Shown: in pieces, positions 52,165 to 61,799 of the stretch | Numbering within the stretch: the first letter of the stretch is position 1 | Layout: each line of letters opens with the position of its first letter | Source: Ooceraea biroi | Lineage: Eukaryota > Arthropoda > Insecta > Hymenoptera > Formicidae | DNA: 64,000 bases | Assembly: GCF_003672135.1 (NCBI RefSeq) | Contig: NC_039509.1 | Coordinates: 2,790,001 to 2,854,000 of the forward strand | Direction of reading: 5' to 3' | Position numbers and translations under genes: made by a program | The notes under the pieces: generated by a model | What the model was told of the DNA's origin: nothing | Database searches by the model: none | What the model saw: the letters and a program-made list of their open reading frames with translations, nothing else

Positions 52165-52390
52165 AAACACTCGAAATTCATCACTATATCTGCTGTTTTT
52201 AATTATATTTTCGCATTTTTATCAGATATTACGCGATATCAAATGAAATGAATAGAAGCATGACGATGCGAGCGCGGTGGAAGGAATCTGGAAGAAGTGA
52301 CGATAATAACGCAATTAGCGGGCGAAGCGAAACGCGACAGCGATCCAGAATAAAAACGGATCGCGAAGAATCCACTCGCGGAATGTCTTT
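52165..52390. repeat. Direct repeat B, CpG-rich copy
   Basis: Partner of 48993-49205, in the same orientation. It retains many CpG dinucleotides (for example ATTACGCGATATC against ATTATGTAATATC in the partner). Confidence 0.7.
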
Positions 52391-55300
52391 CTTGTATGCG
52401 CTAATCAAGCATTGGCCGCCTCTCTTCGAGGCTCCCGATAATTCCCTCTTTTTTCCTTGCCGCTTCTTCGGGACTTGAGACGGAATCCCCGCTTGGCTGG
52501 AGTTCGAGGAGATCGTCTCCAAAGAACTGTTCGGGACTACTGCGCGGGGGTACGGGAAAGCGGCGAGGAACATCTTCTATTTCCGAGGCTTACGTACAAA
52601 GTACGTTTTGCGCATGCATGCATGGCAGCACGGAGTAGGAACAACCGACTGGAAAATTGTTGTCGCTTCGTGGCGCATTCTAGCACGGGGTATCCCGTTG
52701 ACTAGGAGGAACTTCAAATCGAGTTGAGGACCACTGGAAATTGGTGGCGGTATCTCAAGCTTGCGAACGACCATTTCGTTAACCTACTTATTCTACCTCC
52801 CCGTTCCAGTCGCGTTGCTCGCGGAACCACGTTGGAGTACCTAGTTTGTCCGCAGTTTCCGCTCCTGAAAACTACGCGGGGAAGGGAGGAGCGTAATTCG
52901 CGGTTCTACATGGTGTCTCTTCATTGATTACGTTTTAATGAATCTCATCGAAGGGAGAATCGACGCGGTGCAGCGGGCGCGTTCTTGATCTTTCATTTTT
53001 GATGTATAAGCGAACTTATCGGCTACTTCAGATACTCGACATACAGAGCACTTCGCTGTGTCGAGTACCGTCACGCTGTCCTAGTTCTGTCAGGAACGAA
53101 GACAGAAAATGCGCCTTATGCAAAGATATTATATTATATTTGTGGACTAGACAGAAGCATATGCAATTTTTATATGTGAAAATTGAGATCGCGACAAGGA
53201 TGTACGCGTAACATCAACGTATTTGTGTTTACGACAGGACGCATGATGGAAAAGAATATCTAAAAATTATTTATATATAATTATTTAAATATTAAAAATA
53301 CTTAAGTATTAAAATATTTTATTATTTAAAAATGTAAGTTATAAAATCTATTTGTTAAATATTTCTTATAAATTTCGATCTTTTTAAATTACACGTACAT
53401 TTTGTAAATCATGATTTTACTTAAGGTCTCAATATCTTATTTGCCAAGAGCATAAAAGAGGCTGATGTCATTGCAAACAGTAGTCAAGTGTTTAACTATG
53501 ATATTGTGAAAATACTGATAAGCTGTTTAAACATATACGTTATATGTATTATACACATACGTGTATGTGATGTGTATTGTCAATAACAGGTAAATGGTAA
53601 TAATTTTTCCTAAAGAGTAACTGACATTTAATCATGATGACCGATAATACGTTTCTAGCGCCAAGAGAATAATTCTTGATGCTATAGTATTTATAGAGAG
53701 AGTGACATTATACTATATTTGACATTTGTGTCAAGATTGACACGTTTGTACGTGGAATCCATACAAAGTCTGCGCATACAGCTACTTTAGAAAAAGTTTA
53801 CAACACTTCGAACTTTTCCCAGTGCGAAACAGATTCCAAACATAGCACACGTGTACATATTAACGTTATGTCGGGAACGTAAATGTAAAAACGAGGTCTA
53901 AGATGCTATATCTAGGCGCTTGAGGGCTATAAAATCGGTTTGTTCTGTGAATCGTGACATATGCGACGGTATATAAGAGAAAAAGTGTATTATTTCCGTT
54001 GTAAAATAGCATAAAAATAGGAGTGCTTATAAACGAGCGTTATATTTGTTCTTTGACGTTCATGCGAAGTACGCGCGTATTCTGATCGCGATAGACGGCT
54101 CTAGAGCTCCACTTGGAGTAGAGTCGCATCTTCCTTTATCGCGACGTCGATCGAGAAACTGAGTCATCATCGCACGTGCAGTACTTCAATACACGTGCAG
54201 CCAGATAGCACGCGTATCTCTCGCTCGTCAAATCTTTATAAATTGAAACTAACATCTCTCGCACAAACACGTAAATGCAGCAGCGTTGCGAGACTCGACT
54301 TAGGTGAGCGCTGAGATTATATAAAGTTATATAAAAGTAAAGCTCTCTGCATAAGAGTCGTTTTCATTGAAATCGAGTATGGATCCTCTCGTGCAGATTC
54401 TTGACTAAAGTTTTATGCGAGAATTCAGAGGATGCGGACCCGCAACGCTTGACCCACACAGGTCGTATATCCGATAAGCGACGAACATCTCTCTAAAAGT
54501 CGCACGTACCGTCGTCATGGAATTACGTTTTATTTTTCCATCTGCACGTTGGCCGTGATAAGGAGAGCTCGTGTCTCGTAAAACACGTATGCATAAAAAG
54601 CCCTGACTGCACCTGGGCAGCCGGCCGTAATGCAAGGGCGTAAGGACCGCGGCGTGCAAGCCATAAACCTGTCGCGCACGCGTTCGGTTATTGCTTATAA
54701 AGTTGCGCGACTGACGAGCACGGGTGTACACGAAAATCCCAGGGTTGGATGGACAACCCGATGACAGGGATCGGGCGAGAACGAATGAAAGCGTGTTTGC
54801 ATGAGCATAGCGCTACAAAAGAGCCGCCCGTCAATCCGAAACCACAGTGGCCATTATCGGGCAATTTTAAACGGAACGCCGTAGTTACGACTCGCGAGCG
54901 CGCGCTTTAGATTCTGTAGTCGTCAAACAACGCAACAACATCCCACACCCCCGTTCGGCACTTGGGGTTCGTTCAAACTGAGCGTTGGTATACACGTAAC
55001 AACAAAGGGATACGGCAAACGCGTTTTCCAAAAGTGTACTGCACTGCCATGACTCTAGGATTATTAAAAAATAAAAAAAAATACGATGTAAAATGCTAAC
55101 AATGATCATTGTACATTGTCGTTCGCATTTGTTACTCGATTTCTCGCTTGCTGCGAAGAGAAATGTCTGATTTGCGCTAATGGAATTGCCACATTACGTA
55201 GAATGATAGCTTTGATGTCTACTACATAAAGATATAGATTTATATATGTCCTTTTCTCATTCGTATAATGTAACGGAATTGTGTATCTTAAAAGATGGCA

Positions 55301-56585
55301 AGACACGATGGCAAACGACGGATTTCAGTAATGGGAAGAGAAGGAATGTCATAAGTTGGCGGCATATGCTTCTTGAGGCAGTGCATGTGTAATGCAAGTC
55401 AGTCGAATCGCAAGCATTACGCAGCAACTCTCGAACGAAATGGTTCTAATGGATTGACCAACTGACTTGCGTTTTTCGTTTGAAACCTCCTGCGAGTCAT
55501 TTGAAATCCCATGTAAAAGCTGATGAGTTTAAAGCGCTGTGCGTGTCAGAGTTAAATGCATTCCGCTGACAAGCCATACGCTCCTTCCTTTGTGAAATGC
55601 ATTGTTACATAGCATACAAAACGTGAATTATTGCGAGTTCGTGTGTACTATGATTATCGCAATTATTCTTTTTATCATAAACTTTCACACGCGATATCCT
55701 TTTTTCGTTCACACTGTGTCCAGTTTCTTATTGGAGAAGCGTAACGTCATAACTATTCAGATATACTTCATTATTGCATTTGGGCGCTTATGATGGAAGA
55801 TATACGGGACATACGTACAAGAAACGAGCAATTTTGATTAAGATGCAAAATAATTATGTTGGAATTCTTGTGAACGTTTAGGTTGCCATTCTACCACTTC
55901 AAGGACCTTTGATATCAAAGCTGCTGATTGGCCACAAATGCAAGATCAGAGTCCGAACGTCAGTAGGGTTGGCATGTGGCTCAACCGTGGGTGTCCTGTG
56001 CGGTCAGCTCGTTAACCGGTATGAACTACACATCGACTGAGTAATCTCCGTCTGCTTATATAGGAAGCGCGATTGACTAATACCCTTTGATGGTGGATTC
56101 CTTAACGGCAACGTCTAATCGCAACATCTCGCTGCAAATTGCTAATTCCGTGCCTCGGTGCGTCAAGGGAATTAATCTCGTTCTTTCTCTGTCCGTAAAA
56201 GTAGTACATTAATCAGTCATAAAGACGGAAAATCGATACTGAATACATTTTTTTTCAACGCATTTAGAACGGTGAACTATATTGCTTGTTTCTTACGAAA
56301 TATTTTATTTATAGATATTTACGATTATAATTAGTGTAACTGCCAACGTTAAAATTTCATCTATAGGGATGTGAGTGGATAATTTGTCGGTATTATGTTT
56401 GCCGAATAATTGCTTAAGATGTTATTAAGCACAACGATTTTTCTCTAGACTAGAGATACGTTCGTAGCAGATAAGCGGAAAGGTACTGGGAAGAAGAATT
56501 AAAAGAAGATCAGCGTTCCGAGAGTACGCGAATTTTTCAACATCAAACATTCACAAGGGGCGGGACGGGGAACTAGGGCAACCAG

Positions 56586-56630
56586 TTTAAAAGCCCGGGA
56601 TACTTTAACACCCGGGAGTACCACTCAGTC
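56586..56630 (+). promoter_or_regulatory. Candidate core promoter without linked CDS
   Basis: TTTAAAAG is followed about 40 bases later by an insect-type initiator TCAGTC in CACTCAGTCTCGTCTC. The spacing is longer than the usual 30 bases. No coding frame follows, so it may serve a non-coding or spliced transcript. Confidence 0.2.
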
Positions 56631-57913
56631 TCGTCTCTGAAAAATCTTTTTATTCTAACCGTACATTTGTATGTACTCATACATATGTACGAGCGCGGCA
56701 GCAACACAGTCGCACTTTATTGAGCGAATTTCATTTTCGTTTATAGTTACGACTATAACACTAGCTCGCAAAGTGAGAGAGAAGTATATAGTAGTCATAG
56801 AAATCTATAGGGCACATATAATTCACCATCCTCGAATATAGGAGCTAAAGTAAATTTCGAGCGATAGAGATCAATTTACAATTTACAAAATTCATGTACT
56901 TGTCATATCTTTATCCTCGAGTGATGCATAATGCAAAGATACGAATGGAATCGTCAAATCGTTAAAGCAAGATTTGTCCTTAATAACGCCATTATCATCG
57001 ATCCAGTTATCTTTGAACGAGTTATACGAGCCGTCCATTTCTTAAAAAGTATCAATCCAATTTTGAAATATAATGAGCTGACATGAGAATCTGAGATATG
57101 GCTACGAAAGGATGCGATGTATCTATTTTAACGAGAATCTCAAACTCTGGCTTAAGGCACTTTTAGCATAAGGGCTCATATTTTGTACCCTTAACTTTGC
57201 CGTCGCAGTGATTTTCTCTTTTATTATTGCCATTATGCTTAAACGATCGTTCTTCTAGGTAATTTCCAGTTTTTCTTATAGTTCATCCTGCACGTATCAA
57301 CCCACCGTGTGCGACATGGAGCCCATGAAGATTTTTACTTCCTTCGTGGTAACATGACATTACCGTCAGCGCTGAATTGCAACGTACGTTGCGTTCGAGA
57401 AAATGGCGTGACATATCGTATGCGACTAGGAAAGGCAAAACGACGCAAAGTGCTAACGCACATTTGAGACACGTAGGTACGTGAACTATGGGAGAAAATA
57501 ATCGTCGTCAAGGGGTATGCGAGTTTCACGTCAATGAACACTACTATCCCCTGACATTTGAGTGACTTATGGTATCGATTCGAGGGGAATAGACTAGGAA
57601 ATAATTATCAATAGAAAGAGTAAATGGCAAAATTACATACGTGCGATAAATGTTCTAATATTTGTATCTTTACCACTTAGCTTGATGAAAATATGAGGAA
57701 GAACAACATATTACAATTTCACTATGCCATATTGTAAAAAAATGTTAATCAAAACAGTATAAACGAGATTTGCAAGAATATAGTAAAACATTTAATTTTA
57801 CTTTATGCAAAACTCTTACTGCATTATTATTTCTTTCTTTCTTTAAATTTTTCGCGCTTACATCCTGGCGAAAAAACGATGTTTTTTGACTCACATAGCT
57901 CTTACAAGGTTTT

Positions 57914-57918
57914 GTATA

Positions 57919-57964
<46 letters not shown>
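57914..57964. repeat. (TG)n(TA)n compound microsatellite
   Basis: A short TG run is followed by about 17 TA dinucleotides. Confidence 0.9.
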
Positions 57965-57967
<3 letters not shown>

Positions 57968-58487
57968 TACGTATTTTTATTAATATCGTATCAATGCGCA
58001 GAGAAAGTTTTGCCTCATCTCCAAAGAGACAGCGAAGCAGATTGGGAATGACATCCGACATACGTGAGTGTGTTTGCGTATGAGGAAGACGAAGGGTCGG
58101 CCTGTAATTTCTCGGACTGGTTAGTGGAGAAGCCTCGCATAGAGCAGCCGGATAGCCCGTGTCGCGTAGACTGTAGATATACGGAACGGTATCGATCCAC
58201 ATATTAAATATTTAATCGCAGGAAGAAGTTCAATACACGGACGAGGACGGTTGTCTTTTGAAGACAGGTCGCGAACAAACGAAAGCGAACACGACTGAAA
58301 CGAGGTAGCACGCAATTCTGCCCTGTCTCCTCGGCGTTCGTCGAGAATGGGTGGACTTTCATTATTTAGAGCGCCCGGCAAAAAGTTGCGATCGTCAACA
58401 TGTCGTTTCTATCGATCGCAGTTTGCCAACTTACTTGAGTGATTCAAGATTGCCTCGTTGACTTTAGAAGATAAAAAATGCTAAAAA

Positions 58488-59011
58488 TTTCATTGAGTCG
58501 AATCATCTTAAAGAAGATATATCAATTATAAATTATTATAAATTAGACGTGTTACGTGTTAAATAAAAATAAAACACTTTGAACGCTTGCATTCGCTATG
58601 AGAAAATACATTAGTATTTTTATTAACATTATATCTGTAAAAATCTTAAAAAACATAAGTGAGCTATTGCATACATTTATTGGAAAAGAATAAAATCAAT
58701 TTTTTTGCAAAATAATACTTTTGACTTTTTTTCCGAACATAATCTTCAGAATTTGTTAACACGAAATTTCTGTAAAATGCATCGACTGTTTCTTTAACAA
58801 GACTTTTCGATTTACACGTGTCAAGTTTTAAAAAATCTACAAGTTATTTTCCTATATATTTATATTACACATACCAAAAAAATGCTATAAAACGAATTCA
58901 ATTTTCTAATATGATACATATAACAATCGTTATCAATTTATTGCGTAAATGTGTTTAATTTATCACGAATTTTATCGCAAATACAGCGGTATTACATATC
59001 GCTTTCAAATT
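58488..59011. repeat. Direct repeat C, left of MBF2 gene 2
   Basis: About 520 bp, similar in the same orientation to 59570-60119. Shared landmarks include AATTATAAATTATTA, GCATTCGCTAT, ATTAACATTAT, TTTTTGACTTTTTTTC, TTTATATTACACATA and GCAAATAC-GC near the end. It abuts the promoter of gene 2. Confidence 0.75.
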
Positions 59012-59026
59012 AAATCAGCGCATTAA

Positions 59027-59144
59027 TCATGATAAGATGAGAGATAAACGATGATTACATGTATTTAAGCACTGGTTGCCTGTCGTGCCGACAGAGCAAC
59101 TCGAGTCTTCCTGCAGTGATTGTTTTCGAGTAAAATAAGCCAAA
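59027..59144 (+). promoter_or_regulatory. Promoter and 5' UTR of MBF2 gene 2
   Basis: Matches the block upstream of gene 1 from TCATGATAAGATGAGA through the TATA-like TATTTAAG (59,062-59,069) and GTGCCGACAGAGCAACTCGAG to AAATAAGCCAAAATG. Confidence 0.65.
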
Positions 59145-59543
59145 ATGTCGGCACAGAAATACGTGATCGGACTGGCCTTCCTGGTCGCCGTTCTACTGAC
59201 CATCAACGCTGTACCTGCTAGTGGCACTATCGATAATCATGCCGCCGCCGTCAACAAATCGCACCACCTGATCGTCGGCAACAGGAGGTCTGGTGACAGG
59301 CTCGTGCTTAGGCAGAACGTCCAGAAGAACCCATCTCACATTATAGTCACTTATACGAAGACATTCAATGTTTCTCGATCGGAAAACATCACTATGGTTA
59401 AGGCGCTGGATAAGATGACTAATGGCAATGGCGCTTATGCCAGTATCTTGCGAGGTGGACCTGGCTACAGCAACGTCACTATCAAGTTCAGGAGTAAGAG
59501 GAGATACGGCATCAACTTTGTCGTTGAGCTCTACGCACATTAA
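59145..59543 (+). CDS. MBF2-family secreted peptide, copy 2
   Basis: A single-exon frame of 132 residues, clearly paralogous to copy 1 at 48143. The signal peptide is nearly identical (MSAQKYVIGLAFLVAVLLTI...). HHLIVGNRRSGDRLVLRQNVQKN, MTNGNGAYASILRGGPGYSNVT and the final INFVVELYAH are the family landmarks. Differences cluster in the middle (SHIIVTYTKTFNVSRSENITM against SSWMKVSVVEKTFNTSMWERITM) and in charged positions near the C-terminus. Sequons NKS, NVS, NIT and NVT are present. It is expected to be secreted; molecular role unknown. Equal length, an intact frame and a conserved promoter argue that it is functional rather than a pseudogene. Confidence 0.88.
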   Translation: MSAQKYVIGLAFLVAVLLTINAVPASGTIDNHAAAVNKSHHLIVGNRRSGDRLVLRQNVQKNPSHIIVTYTKTFNVSRSENITMVKALDKMTNGNGAYASILRGGPGYSNVTIKFRSKRRYGINFVVELYAH

Positions 59544-59569
59544 TAACTTGATGGGAGCAACTAATATTA

Positions 59570-60119
59570 TTCATCGAGCCAAATTATTTTAAATGAGATA
59601 GATCAATTGTAAATTATTAGAAATTAGACATTCATGTTATGTGCATTAAATGAAAATAAAAAAACCTTGAACACTAGCATTCGCTATAAAGAAATAAATT
59701 AGTATTCTAATTAACATTATGCTGTGAGAATTTTAAAGTATATATCTGAATCTGAATCTGTATGTTACATTCATCGAAATAGAATAAAATCAGCGTACAG
59801 TATTTTTGACTTTTTTTCTTAACATAATTTAACATAATTTTCTTAACATCTCTGGAATGTGAATATCTGTAAACGCGACATTAAACCGTAAAAATACATT
59901 AGTTGTTTTTTCAATTTGCATGTAAAATTTTAAAAAGTCCTATGTGTTATATCATAGTTACATGTTACATATTTATATTACACATAATACCAAAAAATGT
60001 TATAAAACAATCAATTATTTAATATGATATGACATTTAGCAATTGTCAATTTAATGTGCAAATATGTTTAATGCGGTATTTTATTGCAAATACGGCAGCA
60101 TTATATATTGCTTTTAAAT
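59570..60119. repeat. Direct repeat C, right of MBF2 gene 2
   Basis: Partner of 58488-59011; it forms the 3' flank of gene 2 and includes its poly(A) signal. Confidence 0.75.
59655..59660 (+). terminator. Poly(A) signal of MBF2 gene 2
   Basis: AATAAA about 112 bases after the stop codon. The equivalent position in the left repeat copy also reads AAAATAAAAC, consistent with that copy being a former gene 3' flank. Confidence 0.55.
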
Positions 60120-60129
60120 ATATTGTTCA

Positions 60130-61790
60130 CGCAAATACACAAGGTGAAATTACGCATTTGCTATTAAGTACGTCCGGATGTTTAGTACCAAAATATCCGC
60201 ATCGCCTGCATTGCACAGTGCTCGGAAATTAAACTATGAAAATGTAGCGATAAAATTACTGTAGTGGTTCGCGCCGTCGCGTTAAAATGTGAGCGTAATT
60301 ACGTTACCAATGGCTTCATAAACAAATTTCAATAAATGTGCTAACAAATTCACTGTTCTCGCAGGAGAAATGGGCGGTATCGATCGATTATCGCACGAGA
60401 TGCACCACAAGCACACCGCAACGGGAAACTGCTGCGTAGTTGAGTTGAAAATGAATAAAAAATGGGTTGCAAAATCTTTTTTATACATCGACGAGGCTCT
60501 GAACTGTCGGAAAATTGTATCTAAAGAGCACTTAAAGATTCAACAGAGTCGATAAGTAGGAGCAAGATATGATCTTTCCGGGGAACCCAAAGTGAGCCGA
60601 TTCCTGTAGCCTGCGGCATGGGCTTCTCTTTTTAGCGTTACAGGACTACAGCGCTAGCGTTTAAAGGAGTTTTTAGATAAGAGGACTTTAATAGCTGCAG
60701 GCGACCAAGTTACCCGCGCCGAGATCCTTGCCGGTGCGTCTTGCACCTCCCATGCAGATTTTACTATCCAAATCACGTACTCACACGAAAAGTTTTTTGT
60801 TCAGTTATCGCGTTTCTTCATTTTTCCTTATTCCGCACGTTGTTTGGCCCACTAATCAACGAGATAAAACCCGCGAGGAATTAAGTGACTTACAGTTACG
60901 CTTTAAGATGCCGTTAGCTCGCGATAACGAGAATCTCTGTTGGATTATTGCGACAGAAAGTAATTCTACCTCTAACAAATGTTTCGTTAGGCTATAAATT
61001 AGTATGCACAGATCTTTTCAAACATGTATCAGCATTGCATTAAAACAGCATAATTTATTTAGTATAATTTATATAAAAATAGTAGAATTTAAAAAGTTGA
61101 GTGTAAAATAGAAATTACAATAACATCCCAATTCATTTTAATTATTTATGCCATTCCATTTATTGCAATTTTATTATTTATTAAATGCTAGTAAGATTAA
61201 TTATAAACTTTTTCGCATGCTTTTAACGAAAGCATCCCGTCCAAAGTACTCTCCAAAGTGTACTGTTGACAAAAGTACGTTTCACACATCGATCTGTTAT
61301 ATAGTACACTTGTACGAGAAAGTTTTTAAATAAATGACTACAATTCTCAAAAGCGTCGATATCGATCGGAAACTGTTTTCCTCTTCGGATGTTTGTATGT
61401 AATGGAATGATACACTTTAACCGGATATACAGAAGAGCAGTAAATTTTAACACTAAATGAGACTTTTCGCTGCAGCCTCGTTGTAGTTGCGGAGGATCTT
61501 TCTTTGTTGACTGAGGCATTTTGACAGTCGGTTACGTAAAGGACGTATTTCTTGAATTTACGAGGCACGAAACGAGAAAGACGCGCCTCATAATTGGTAA
61601 GACTACCGCAGATTTCCTTACGTACGCGTAGTTTCGCACGAACGGCGAAGACATTCCGGACGGAGCCGCGAAAAGCGCGGCTCTTAGTTGCGTGCCGGGC
61701 GTGTACGCGTACATACGCGCGGTAGCACCTCTCGCGAGTTTCCTCAACTTCCTGCCCCCCTGCTCGCATCCGGGTGCACTTTAATGAGAT
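60130..61790. other. Intergenic region without supportable genes
   Basis: AT-rich DNA with short frames only; GC rises from about 61,540 onward. Nothing recognisable. Confidence 0.4.
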
Positions 61791-61799
61791 GGCCGGGTG

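Larger units (their letters stand above)
52400..58480. other. Intergenic region without supportable genes
   Basis: GC-richer at 52.4-53.0 kb and 54.0-55.0 kb, AT-rich elsewhere. No frame shows recognisable family features. A core-promoter-like arrangement is noted near 56,586-56,630 and a TG/TA microsatellite at 57,914-57,964. I see no decayed MBF2 coding sequence in 58.0-58.48 kb, where a tandem-array model would place one. Confidence 0.4.
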
